From Candidatus Heimdallarchaeota archaeon (GTDB lineage Archaea > Asgardarchaeota > Heimdallarchaeia > Heimdallarchaeales > Heimdallarchaeaceae), in assembly GCA_023132955.1 (NCBI GenBank), contig JAGLXK010000219.1, forward strand, positions 1 through 42,994: a stretch of 42,994 nt of DNA, in the 5' to 3' direction. Below the pieces are notes generated by a model that had not been told where the DNA came from, searched no databases, and worked only from the letters and a program-made list of their open reading frames with translations. A program made the position numbers and the translations under genes. Shown piece by piece: positions 9,165 through 16,510 of the stretch. Each line of letters starts with the position of its first letter. Position 1 is the stretch's first letter.

Positions 9165-9965
9165 CTAGAATTCAATTGATTTTACCTTGGGACTTGGAAG
9201 AGTCCCAGTTATCTGTTCATAAATCTCGTCATTTGTGTCAGTTTTCACCCCTTGAGAAGCAAAATATCGGTTAATATTTGAAATATCTCTGTACAAGAAA
9301 GCAGGCGCATAAGGATGATCCAGAAGAACTGCTTGTGAAACATCAATAAAAACGGGATTTTTCTTATAGAAAAGAATATTATACTCACTTAAATCAGCAT
9401 GTATTAATTTCCCTTCTTGATACATTCTGAACATCATATCTATTACTTCAGAGTAGGTTTTATTTGCTTTCTTTAATTTTACATCTTTTAATAGAGGAGC
9501 AGCTTCTTGATTCTTTCCAATAAATTCCATTACTAATACATTCTTTGTAACTATAATGGGAGATGGAACACGAATGTTAACTTTCTCCATTCTTTTCAGA
9601 TTTTTTAACTCTTTTCTAGCCCAAGTGTAAATAAAGGAATATGTTCCCTTTTTATAACCCTTAAAACGTGGATCTCCCTCTACATACATCCAATTTTTCT
9701 TAAATTCAGCTGTTGTTGTACGATAGATTTTGATAGCTAATTCTTCGTTCTTATACCCATATCCATGATAAACATTAGCTTCCTTCCCCGTTGAAACACA
9801 GAATCCTATGTCTTTAATAACACCATTATTCATTAATTTAACAATTAACATACTAGTTTGAAAATCAAAAACGCTCTCAATTACTTTAAGCGTATCCCTA
9901 TCTTTTTCTCGGATACGTTCTTTGTCAATTCTTTCGTCAAATTTTTCCATATCTTTATTTGACAT
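9165..9965 (-). CDS. rio1: RIO1-type serine/threonine protein kinase
   Basis: An atypical kinase of ribosome maturation. The nucleotide loop STGKEANVYHG, the strand ELAIKIYR with the ATP lysine, the RIO flexible loop with YVEGDPRFKG, the catalytic loop LIHADLSEYNIL and the metal loop FIDVSQAV identify the RIO1 rather than the RIO2 subfamily. The ATG at 9965 is chosen: the frame also opens at a GTG at 9974, but that GTG sits inside GAAGTGAT, a likely ribosome binding site. It precedes Pno1, with aIF1A 188 bp upstream on the same strand, so it belongs to a translation and ribosome biogenesis cluster. Confidence 0.95.
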   Translation of the reverse strand: MSNKDMEKFDERIDKERIREKDRDTLKVIESVFDFQTSMLIVKLMNNGVIKDIGFCVSTGKEANVYHGYGYKNEELAIKIYRTTTAEFKKNWMYVEGDPRFKGYKKGTYSFIYTWARKELKNLKRMEKVNIRVPSPIIVTKNVLVMEFIGKNQEAAPLLKDVKLKKANKTYSEVIDMMFRMYQEGKLIHADLSEYNILFYKKNPVFIDVSQAVLLDHPYAPAFLYRDISNINRYFASQGVKTDTNDEIYEQITGTLPSPKVKSIEF

Positions 9966-10108
9966 ACTTATCACTTCTTCTTAATTTGAGAGCGAGTTTT
10001 TATCGACACAGAGAAATATTCCCTAGGAGGCGATGAAAGATAATGTTGCTTTCACTAATGAATTTCATAGAAGCTAAATAAAATTATTGTTAAGCTTGAA
10101 AATCAACT

Positions 10109-10133
10109 AAAAAACATGAAAAACAAAAAATTT
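10109..10133 (-). terminator. T-rich terminator between aIF1A and RIO1
   Basis: On the minus strand, runs of six, five and six T follow the aIF1A stop by about 20 to 45 bases. This suggests that RIO1 has its own promoter in the remaining spacer (9966-10108), though some read-through is possible. Confidence 0.4.
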
Positions 10134-10153
10134 GTCTTTTGATTTATTTTTTG

Positions 10154-10522
10154 TTATATAACAAAGTCTTCAGGAATGTGCTTGTTATTAATCAACCACC
10201 GAACCTCATTTTTTCTGAAACGGTGAACCAATTCACCCTTTTCATCAGGATTCATCCCATAAAATGGAAAAATTATGACTATATCACCAACTCTGCACCA
10301 CATTCTTTTTCTGTATTTGCCAGGTATGCGAATTTGTCTTGTAAAACCATCTAAGCATTTAACTAGAAGGATACTAGCTCCTAGTATTTGAAGAACTATC
10401 CCGAATATTTCCCCCTCTTTAGGAAGTTGTGCTCTAATGGCATCAGAATCTTCAGTAACCCAATCCCGTGCGCCTCTACCCTTTTGTTTCTTTTTAGGTT
10501 TAGTCGGTTTTCTATAACTCAA
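10154..10522 (-). CDS. eif1A: Translation initiation factor aIF1A
   Basis: This 122-residue protein has a basic N-terminal tail (KPTKPKKKQKGRG) followed by an S1-like OB-fold with GIVLQILGAS, CLDGFTRQIRIPGK and RMWCRVGDIVI, all characteristic of aIF1A/eIF1A. It binds the A site of the small subunit and helps start-codon selection. No ATG exists upstream of the conserved core. The TTG at 10522 is the likely start because GAGGT lies six bases ahead and the residues after it (SYRKPTKPK) fit the family tail. It diverges from aIF2-beta. Confidence 0.95.
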   Translation of the reverse strand: MSYRKPTKPKKKQKGRGARDWVTEDSDAIRAQLPKEGEIFGIVLQILGASILLVKCLDGFTRQIRIPGKYRKRMWCRVGDIVIIFPFYGMNPDEKGELVHRFRKNEVRWLINNKHIPEDFVI

Positions 10523-10528
10523 ATCTTT

Positions 10529-10533
10529 ACCTC
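10529..10533 (-). promoter_or_regulatory. Ribosome binding site that fixes the TTG start of aIF1A
   Basis: GAGGT on the minus strand, six bases before TTG, is the only plausible initiation signal for this gene and decides a non-AUG start. Confidence 0.6.
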
Positions 10534-10656
10534 AAACCAGAGAAAGAGTAATAGCTTAAAATAGTTTTTGTTCAATTAAGAATTTCTTGGATTTGAAAGA
10601 CTTCCAGAACGAAACAAACAAAAAGGATAGTATAAAGATGATGGTGAGGTACAAAG
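10534..10656. promoter_or_regulatory. Divergent promoter region of aIF1A and aIF2-beta
   Basis: About 120 bp separate the two initiation-factor genes. GCTTAAAATAG near 10555-10565 reads as a TATA-like element on both strands, and a second candidate, AGTATAAAG near 10629-10637, precedes aIF2-beta. GGTGAGGT near 10642-10649 is a ribosome binding site for the ATG at 10657. Confidence 0.45.
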
Positions 10657-11067
10657 ATGAGCTATAAAGAATTATTAGAACGAGCACGTGGACAATTACC
10701 TGAAAAAGTGTTTGAACAATCACGATTTGAGATTCCTAAAATAGCTTCTGTTGTTGAAGGAAACAAAACTTTCATTGTTAACATTAGAGATGTACTTACT
10801 GGAATTGATAGAGAGGCTAACCACTTTCTAAAATACATGGCAGGAGAGCTCGCAACTTCTGTTACAATGGAAGGAACCAGAGCTGTATTTGCTGGGAAGC
10901 ATGCCAAAGTAACACTGCAAACTTTACTAGAAAGATATGTAAAGGAATATGTTATCTGTGGAGAATGTGAAAAACCAGATACAAAACTAATCACAGAATC
11001 ACGCATTTTAAGGAAAAGATGTGATGCTTGCGGAGCATCAACTGCAGTTAAGCCCCTTAGAAAATAA
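10657..11067 (+). CDS. eif2B: Translation initiation factor aIF2 subunit beta
   Basis: A 136-residue protein of the aIF2-beta/eIF5 family. The core contains FEIPKIASVVEGNKTFI, the central alpha-beta domain with HFLKYMAGELAT and GTRAVFAG, and the C-terminal zinc ribbon CGEC...CDACGA (about 107-131). It forms the heterotrimer with aIF2-alpha and aIF2-gamma, which carries Met-tRNAi to the ribosome. The other two subunits are not in the window. It is followed by DUF424 and NMD3 genes with short gaps and is likely their promoter-proximal gene. Confidence 0.96.
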   Translation: MSYKELLERARGQLPEKVFEQSRFEIPKIASVVEGNKTFIVNIRDVLTGIDREANHFLKYMAGELATSVTMEGTRAVFAGKHAKVTLQTLLERYVKEYVICGECEKPDTKLITESRILRKRCDACGASTAVKPLRK

Positions 11068-11090
11068 GTATCCTCAAGCTGGTTAACACG

Positions 11091-11408
11091 ATGACAATCT
11101 TCTTCATGAAAGTAATTGAGCAGAACAACGAAAGATTAATCGCTGCTTGTGATAGAGAAGTTATGGAAATGGAGTTAGACAGTCACGGAGTTAAGCTAAA
11201 AGTCAGCTCTAATTTTTACGGAAAAGAGCTAGTAACAGAGAAAGAATTCTTAGATAGCATCAAACGTTGTACCTCTGCCAATGTAATTGGAGTCAAAATC
11301 ATTAAATTACTTGTCGAGAACAGAATGATTCATGAAGATGCGGTTCTTTGGTTAAAACATCCAGAAAAAGCAAAAGAGAAAATAGGGCACGCTATCCTGA
11401 TAACATGA
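11091..11408 (+). CDS. DUF424 family protein
   Basis: A small archaeal protein of unknown function, recognised by MKVIEQNNERLIAACDREVM near the N-terminus, the NFYGKELV strand, and the TSANVIGVKIIKLLVENRMI segment that resembles the family core. Two in-frame ATG codons exist, at 11091 and 11106; family members often begin close to the second, which would remove five residues, and neither has a strong ribosome binding site. Genes of this family often sit next to aIF2-beta and NMD3 in archaeal genomes, as here, hinting at a translation-related role that remains unproven. Confidence 0.8.
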   Translation: MTIFFMKVIEQNNERLIAACDREVMEMELDSHGVKLKVSSNFYGKELVTEKEFLDSIKRCTSANVIGVKIIKLLVENRMIHEDAVLWLKHPEKAKEKIGHAILIT

Positions 11409-11454
11409 GTAAAAAAACTCTTATTTTGCATAGAGGGAAGAAAAATATAGAAAG

Positions 11455-12558
11455 GTGAGTAGAATTTCGCAAAGTGGTCGTTTCTGTGCAGTTTGTGGGG
11501 CTAAAGAAGGTCCATTTCTAGAGAATCTTTGCGAAAAATGTTTCAAAAAAGAGAACCCCTTAGAAATTGAAGTACAGAAGAAAATCAGTGTTGAAATATG
11601 TCCTCTCTGTCGATCCATAAGAATTCAGGGACCAGTGGTAGATACTTGGAAGGAAGAGGGTTTAGAAGCAATTATAAGAGATATGGTTGAAAGAAAGATT
11701 CTGGAGAACATCTCTGCTGATGTAGTCTACAGTTACGAATTCGAAGATGATATCGAAGAAACTAAAATTATGAATTATGGTGTTAAGACGTTTGAATTAA
11801 GAACAACAATTAGGGCTAAACCTTATGAGGAATTCAGCGAGTTCGAACAAAGTTTTCAAACACGAATTAAGCTGATCAGAACTAGCTGTGATTTATGCGC
11901 AAAACACAAAGCAGGGTACTTTGAAGCAATTTTACAAGTTCGAGGAGAAAAGCGTAAACTGACTGATATAGAGCAAGAGAATATTGAAAACATCGTGAAT
12001 CGAATGATGGAACGTTACATAGATGCTAAGATGTCCTATATCATGGATTTAGAAACTGACAATGATGGGTTAACATGCAAAGTAAGTACGAAATATCTTG
12101 CTGAAACTTTAGCCCGTGAAATAAAAAATGCCACAGCTGGTAAACTGAGTGTTGCTTATGAGCTCAAAACAAAGACTAGAGATGGTGTAGATGTTTACAC
12201 AAATACTTACTTGGTTAGACTGCCAGAATATTCTCTAGAAGATATACTTGAGTTTGAGAATAAAATGTGGGTAGTTAAGCAAGTTACAGATGCACAAATG
12301 AAAATAGAATCACTAGACAATCATGAACAGAGAAAATTCGATAGGAAAAGAATAGAAAATAGAGGAAAGCAATTAACTGAATCTGTTGTTCAAAGAGAAT
12401 ATTTGTTTGTCTCATCTGATGGTAAGGGTGCTGTTATAATGGCTCTAGATAACTACGAAAACTTTGATGACAACTTAGAACGCCTACCACCAAATAAACA
12501 GGTTGGAGAAAATATTCTTGGTTTCATCTACGAAGATAAAAATTATTACCTTAAGTAA
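11455..12558 (+). CDS. nmd3: NMD3 family protein (60S export and ribosome maturation factor homologue)
   Basis: A 367-residue protein starting with zinc-binding CxxC motifs (CAVC, CEKC, CPLC within the first 55 residues) and a further CDLC near residue 145, followed by the eIF5A-like and beta-rich domains of NMD3. Eukaryotic NMD3 escorts the pre-60S subunit; archaeal homologues are thought to act in large-subunit assembly or quality control. The start is a GTG at 11455, since the first zinc knuckle comes only ten codons later and no ATG precedes it. It follows aIF2-beta and DUF424 on the same strand. Confidence 0.93.
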   Translation: MSRISQSGRFCAVCGAKEGPFLENLCEKCFKKENPLEIEVQKKISVEICPLCRSIRIQGPVVDTWKEEGLEAIIRDMVERKILENISADVVYSYEFEDDIEETKIMNYGVKTFELRTTIRAKPYEEFSEFEQSFQTRIKLIRTSCDLCAKHKAGYFEAILQVRGEKRKLTDIEQENIENIVNRMMERYIDAKMSYIMDLETDNDGLTCKVSTKYLAETLAREIKNATAGKLSVAYELKTKTRDGVDVYTNTYLVRLPEYSLEDILEFENKMWVVKQVTDAQMKIESLDNHEQRKFDRKRIENRGKQLTESVVQREYLFVSSDGKGAVIMALDNYENFDDNLERLPPNKQVGENILGFIYEDKNYYLK

Positions 12559-12626
12559 TGTAAGAACGTTTTCTGTATATTAGACAAGTTTTATACATTA
12601 GTATTTTTTTTCTAAGCTTGATAATA

Positions 12627-14417
12627 ATGTCCGAGAAAGACATCTCTTGGGACTTATCAGAGATTTTTAAGGGACCTGATGATCCCCAAATAAATGAAGC
12701 AATAACAGATGTGGAAAAAAGATCTGAAGAATTTGTTACAAACTATAAAGGAAAAATAATCTTTCCTGATTTTAGGTTTGAGAATTTACTTGAACTAATA
12801 CAAGATCAAGAAAAGTTTTATGCTGATCTTTTTGAAATAAGTCAATATGCTAGATTATCCTTTTCAGGGAATATGACTGTATCTGAATTTAGAAAACTGA
12901 ATAACAGAGCTCAAGAATTTTCTGCTAGAATAAGAAAGAAGTTGGCTTTCTTAGAAATTGATGTAGGAAAGTATGTTTATGAGAACCAATCAATTGTAAA
13001 GGATTCAAGATTTGAGAATTACAGACATTATCTTGAAAATATTATCCGCTCGTTTCCCCATAAACTATCAGAAATTGAAGAACAAATAATAATTGACAAG
13101 GATCAGCATGGAGTAGTTGGTTGGCAAGATCTTCAATCAAAATGGCTAAACACAAGAATGTTTGATGTAGAAGTTGAAGGGGAAGTGAAGCAACTTGCTT
13201 ATGGAGAAGCTAATAGTTTGCTCTCACATCCAGATAAAGCAACAAGAATTTCAGTAAATAAGGCAATTTATGGTCTATTGGGTGAAGATCAGGAATTATT
13301 TTCATCAGCCATGCATCATATATGCAGCGATTGGGTCAAAATTTCAAAACGAAGAAACTATGACTCTCCGATGCATCAAAGCCTTATAGCTAATGATGTA
13401 GATCAACAAACTATTGACAATCTAATGAAGGTAGTAGACGAATATTCTAAACTGTATAGACGTTATCTTAAATTGAAGGCTAAATTGATAGGTCTCCCCA
13501 AACTTGGTTGTGAGGATATAGTTGCACCCTTCCCAGATGTCACAGATATGAAATATACTTGGGAAGATGCTCAGGAATTAATTCTTGAAGCATATGGCAA
13601 GTTTGATGAGGATTTCCTTTCAGTTGCAAAAGATATGTTTGAAAGAAATCATATTGATGCAAGTCCCAGATTTGGTAAACGCAATGGAGCTTTTTGTTCA
13701 ACATGGTATAATGGAAAAACATCCTATATTCTTCAAACTTTTTCAGGTGCATTATCTAATGTTTACACTCTAAGTCATGAAATGGGGCATGCAGTTCATG
13801 GATATTTGGTAACCCGTGAACAATCCCTTGGGAATACGCAATACCCCATGGTTATTGCAGAAGTTGCTTCAATCTTTGGTGAACTACTTCTAACAGATCT
13901 TCTGCTATCTAGGGCAGAAACCAAAGAAGAGAAGAAAGCTATTTTGGGGAGAGTTTTAGATGGTGCAGGAATGGCGACTTTTCAAGTAAGTGCAAGAGTA
14001 TGGTTTGAACAAAGCATGTACGATACGATAGAAAAAGGACAACTGCTAGATGGTAAAACAATATCAAAACTTTGGACAACTGCTAGAGATCGAATTTATG
14101 GAGATGCAGTGGAATGGTTCGAGGAAATGGATTTTGAATGGACCATGAAACCACACTACTACCGCTCCAACTTTAGGTTCTACAACTATCCTTACGTTTT
14201 CGCACAGATGTTTGTTTACGCTTTGTACCAGCTGTATTTAGAAGAAGGAGAAAGTTTCATCCCAAAATTGAAAGCAATTTTGAAAGCAGGGAGCAGTAAA
14301 TCACCAAAAGAATTTGGAGAATCAATGGGATTAGATATAACAAAAACTGATTTCTGGAAGCTGGGCATGAAGCAATATGAAAGATTTATAGACGAATTAG
14401 AAAAAATAGTCAGTTGA
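12627..14417 (+). CDS. pepF: Oligoendopeptidase F (M3 family zinc metallopeptidase)
   Basis: About 596 residues, the usual PepF length. It cleaves medium-length peptides in the cytoplasm. The zinc motif HEMGH lies at about 384-388, in TLSHEMGHAVHGYL, and the third ligand is the glutamate in the following VIAEVASIFGE helix. The N-terminal helical PepF domain and the C-terminal NYPYVFAQMFVYALY segment fit the M3B family. A TTG in frame at 12618 would add three residues, but the ATG at 12627 is the natural start. It probably has its own promoter in the 60-bp T-rich gap after nmd3. Confidence 0.95.
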   Translation: MSEKDISWDLSEIFKGPDDPQINEAITDVEKRSEEFVTNYKGKIIFPDFRFENLLELIQDQEKFYADLFEISQYARLSFSGNMTVSEFRKLNNRAQEFSARIRKKLAFLEIDVGKYVYENQSIVKDSRFENYRHYLENIIRSFPHKLSEIEEQIIIDKDQHGVVGWQDLQSKWLNTRMFDVEVEGEVKQLAYGEANSLLSHPDKATRISVNKAIYGLLGEDQELFSSAMHHICSDWVKISKRRNYDSPMHQSLIANDVDQQTIDNLMKVVDEYSKLYRRYLKLKAKLIGLPKLGCEDIVAPFPDVTDMKYTWEDAQELILEAYGKFDEDFLSVAKDMFERNHIDASPRFGKRNGAFCSTWYNGKTSYILQTFSGALSNVYTLSHEMGHAVHGYLVTREQSLGNTQYPMVIAEVASIFGELLLTDLLLSRAETKEEKKAILGRVLDGAGMATFQVSARVWFEQSMYDTIEKGQLLDGKTISKLWTTARDRIYGDAVEWFEEMDFEWTMKPHYYRSNFRFYNYPYVFAQMFVYALYQLYLEEGESFIPKLKAILKAGSSKSPKEFGESMGLDITKTDFWKLGMKQYERFIDELEKIVS

Positions 14418-14451
14418 AAATATAAACAATTTCAACTTCTTTTCTTGCTCT

Positions 14452-14955
14452 TTATTCATTTTCTAATTGTTTTTTCAACTTCTCGCCAAATGCTTTAGCT
14501 TGCATGAGTTCTTCTTCAGTTGGGTGACCAATATTTTCTTTCTCTTTACCAAGTATTCTAATAGCTCCCTTGCAATAGAAACGCTCAGGTAGGATAGTTA
14601 CTTGTTGTTTTTTGGTCAATATTTTCTCCATTGATTCAAACATAACTTCTTTTATTTTTTTGGGGACTTTATTTTCAGTCATGGGATGAATATCCTCAGG
14701 AGCTCCACTGGTAAAGAAAAGAGCAACTTTCTTACCTGCAATGTTTTTTCGACAAAGCTTTTTCAAGTATCTAGCCCCACCGAAACTGATATGCCCCATT
14801 ATAACCCATGAACCTACAACTATCAGATCATAATCTATTAGATCTGGAATATTGCGTTTGCCCCTAAATTCAACCTCAAGCCCTTCTGCAATCTTCGATG
14901 CTACTTTTTTAGTGTTACCACTACGAGAATTATAGAGTACAATTGCTTTAACCAT
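14452..14955 (-). CDS. Flavodoxin domain protein
   Basis: This 167-residue protein has the FMN phosphate loop NSRSGNTKKVA near residues 9-19 and a YDLIVVGSWVIMG strand-loop near 41-53 that would contact the isoalloxazine ring. LFFTSGAPED (about 80-89) fits the third flavodoxin loop. It may be an electron carrier or a small oxidoreductase of the protoporphyrinogen-oxidase HemG/flavodoxin type. The ATG at 14955 is chosen over a TTG at 14964; GGTTGATT lies just ahead of it. It converges with pepF and its partners are not evident. Confidence 0.85.
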   Translation of the reverse strand: MVKAIVLYNSRSGNTKKVASKIAEGLEVEFRGKRNIPDLIDYDLIVVGSWVIMGHISFGGARYLKKLCRKNIAGKKVALFFTSGAPEDIHPMTENKVPKKIKEVMFESMEKILTKKQQVTILPERFYCKGAIRILGKEKENIGHPTEEELMQAKAFGEKLKKQLENE

Positions 14956-15102
14956 CTTAATCAACCAAGTAGAATAGGTAAGAAATTATTAATATAGCTT
15001 TGCTTTTCTTCTTATTGGGGTGCCTATTGAACACAATAAGTAAAAGCTAACCTTTTTTATTTATTTAAATAATAAAAAACCAATAGAAATTTTGTGAGAA
15101 TT

Positions 15103-15579
15103 ATGAATTTAGAAAAAATAGCTCACTATCAGATTTGGGCAAATGATAAGATTAGAGAGATTATTGTAAGTTTGAAAGAAGAAGAGTTTGCAAAAGAAAA
15201 TATACAGGATCTTTGTGCTCACACAATATTAGCGATAGAGTATAATCTAGAGACTAAGGTTCATAAAAAGAGCGTTGATGTTGAAGTTATGTATGAGGAA
15301 CTATACAATCTATCAAAAGAGGAACTTCTGAATAAGTGGAAAGAAACAGATGAAAGGTTGTTAGAACATATCAAAAATATAACTGAAGAAAAGATAGAAT
15401 TTCCAAATTTCGTTAAGGGGGAAGGAAAAGTGTATATGACTCAAGAAGACTACTATTTTCAATACTTATCACATACAATCTATCATAGAGCTCAACTAAT
15501 GACAGCTTTGAAGAAACTAGGAAAAGAAGGAAAAACAACTGATTATTTGATGTATCTATTTGATGTAGAATTTGCATAA
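15103..15579 (+). CDS. DinB-like family protein
   Basis: This is a 158-residue helical-bundle protein. Its start (NLEKIAHYQIWANDKI) and its end (YLSHTIYHRAQL) match the DinB/YfiT superfamily, in which three histidines bind a metal. Candidate ligands are a His in the CAHTIL helix and the two in HTIYH. Family members are thiol or S-transferases or have unknown function; the substrate here is unknown. A GTG in frame at 15094 is possible but the ATG at 15103 fits the family better. The next gene downstream, a GNAT, is 54 bp away and has its own promoter. Confidence 0.75.
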   Translation: MNLEKIAHYQIWANDKIREIIVSLKEEEFAKENIQDLCAHTILAIEYNLETKVHKKSVDVEVMYEELYNLSKEELLNKWKETDERLLEHIKNITEEKIEFPNFVKGEGKVYMTQEDYYFQYLSHTIYHRAQLMTALKKLGKEGKTTDYLMYLFDVEFA

Positions 15580-15603
15580 AATGTTCAAATTACGCAAGAA
15601 AGC

Positions 15604-15613
15604 CTTAAATGAA
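15604..15613 (+). promoter_or_regulatory. TATA box of the GNAT gene at 15634
   Basis: CTTAAATGAA, preceded by AAAGC, sits 21-30 bases before the ATG, so the mRNA would be almost leaderless. It closely resembles the box in front of the tRNA-Trp gene. Confidence 0.5.
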
Positions 15614-15633
15614 TACACACCTAAAAAAGAATT

Positions 15634-16272
15634 ATGGTGTTTAAGGGGTTATATCTAGTTCAAAGGAAGGATATTGAAAAAGCTACTATGGTCTTAACGA
15701 GAGCCTTTCAGGAGGATCCATTAGTCTGTTTGATTTACCCAAATGCTGAAGAAAGAATGAAATTTACTCCTTTTTTGTGGAGATATCTGATTAAAGATGG
15801 GCTAAAATGTGGAAAGGTTTATTCTCCTACTAACAAAATAGAAGGAGTTGCAAAATGGTTACCTCCAGGAAAAGAACACATGGGTATCTGGAGATCAATT
15901 AGAAGTGGGGCACTTAGTATGGGTCGGGCGATGTCAAAACAGAAGGATGAAAGAAAACGATCTACAAGAGAAATTAAACAATTAACTGATATTATACTGA
16001 AGAAACATAAAGAAATAATGAAAGAACCTCACTGGTATTTAGCGAGTATTGGTATTGAGCCCAAATATCAAGGGAAGGGATATGGAAGTGCTCTGATTAA
16101 ACCAATGCTAGAATATATAGAGAAGGAAGGTTATCCTGTTTATTTAGAAACAAATTTTCAAGGGAATGTTGGCTTATATGAGCATTTAGGATTTGAAGTG
16201 ATTGATGAAATGAAAATTCCAGAAACTGAAATAACAAACTGGGGAATGATTAAAGAACCTAAATTAAGATAA
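15634..16272 (+). CDS. GNAT family N-acetyltransferase
   Basis: This 212-residue enzyme has a single GNAT fold. The acetyl-CoA loop is YQGKGYGSALI (R/Q-x-x-G-x-G) near residues 148-158, preceded by the strand WYLASIGIEP and followed by YLETNFQGNVGLYEHLGFEVI, the typical end of the fold. The middle (GIWRSIRSGALSMGRAM) is like that of fungal and bacterial small-molecule acetyltransferases. The substrate is unknown. A TATA box ends about 20 bases ahead of the ATG. Confidence 0.88.
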   Translation: MVFKGLYLVQRKDIEKATMVLTRAFQEDPLVCLIYPNAEERMKFTPFLWRYLIKDGLKCGKVYSPTNKIEGVAKWLPPGKEHMGIWRSIRSGALSMGRAMSKQKDERKRSTREIKQLTDIILKKHKEIMKEPHWYLASIGIEPKYQGKGYGSALIKPMLEYIEKEGYPVYLETNFQGNVGLYEHLGFEVIDEMKIPETEITNWGMIKEPKLR

Positions 16273-16320
16273 ACTAATTTTATGCGGATTTTGCTTTGTA
16301 TTGCAATAGCATAAAGAAAA

Positions 16321-16330
16321 CCTTAAAAGA
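16321..16330 (+). promoter_or_regulatory. TATA box of tRNA-Trp
   Basis: CCTTAAAAGA lies 33-42 bases before the first tRNA base, with an A-rich BRE-like AAAA ahead. It matches the expected place for an archaeal tRNA promoter. Confidence 0.55.
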
Positions 16331-16400
16331 ATATGTGATGAGAAAACAACGAGCAATAGGTCGGGGACTTGGCTCAGTCCGGTAGAGTGGTTGGCTCCAG

Positions 16401-16432
16401 AGAACTTTGCTTAGGCAAAGAACCACGAAGAA
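16401..16432 (+). other. tRNA-Trp intron 1 (canonical site 37/38), 32 nt
   Basis: It lies directly 3' of G37, the usual place of archaeal tRNA-Trp introns. Exon bases CTCC (32-35) can pair, with one C-A mismatch, with GAAG near the intron end, leaving three-base bulges AG^A and AA^A around the cuts. The intron holds a perfect CTTTGC/GCAAAG hairpin with loop TTAG (16405-16420). Confidence 0.85.
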
Positions 16433-16454
16433 ACCAATTGGTCGGGTGTTCAAA

Positions 16455-16486
16455 ATCCAATCTAGACGCGTTCTAATGGATGGTAC
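16455..16486 (+). other. tRNA-Trp intron 2 (T-loop, 59/60), 32 nt
   Basis: The 39-base stretch between the two T-stem strands is 32 bases too long for a T-loop. With cuts AA^A and AC^T the folded junction gives the T-stem, then TTCA/TGGT (three pairs), then TCCA/TGGA inside the intron, and an inner TAGA/TCTA hairpin. That geometry is the bulge-helix-bulge recognised by archaeal splicing endonuclease. Confidence 0.75.
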
Positions 16487-16510
16487 TCACCCAGTCCCCA
16501 CCATACATTT

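Larger units (their letters stand above)
16363..16503 (+). tRNA. trnW: tRNA-Trp(CCA) with two predicted introns
   Basis: The acceptor stem GGGGACT (16363-16369) pairs with AGTCCCC (16493-16499), followed by discriminator A and an encoded CCA. The D arm is GCTC...GAGT, the anticodon stem GTTGG (16390-16394) pairs with CCAAT (16434-16438), and the anticodon CCA is at 16397-16399. The gene makes a normal cloverleaf only if two insertions are removed: 16401-16432 after position 37, and 16455-16486 within the T-loop between positions 59 and 60. T-stem GGGTG (16444-16448) pairs with CACCC (16488-16492). The spliced tRNA is 77 nt including CCA, with T-loop TTCAAAT. Each junction can be folded as a relaxed bulge-helix-bulge. 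Confidence 0.92.

Noticed and set aside
10020-10075. Second C/D-box-like segment (GGCGATGAAAG) between aIF1A and RIO1
   Set aside because: No CTGA D box at a suitable distance; the region is better explained as a promoter spacer.
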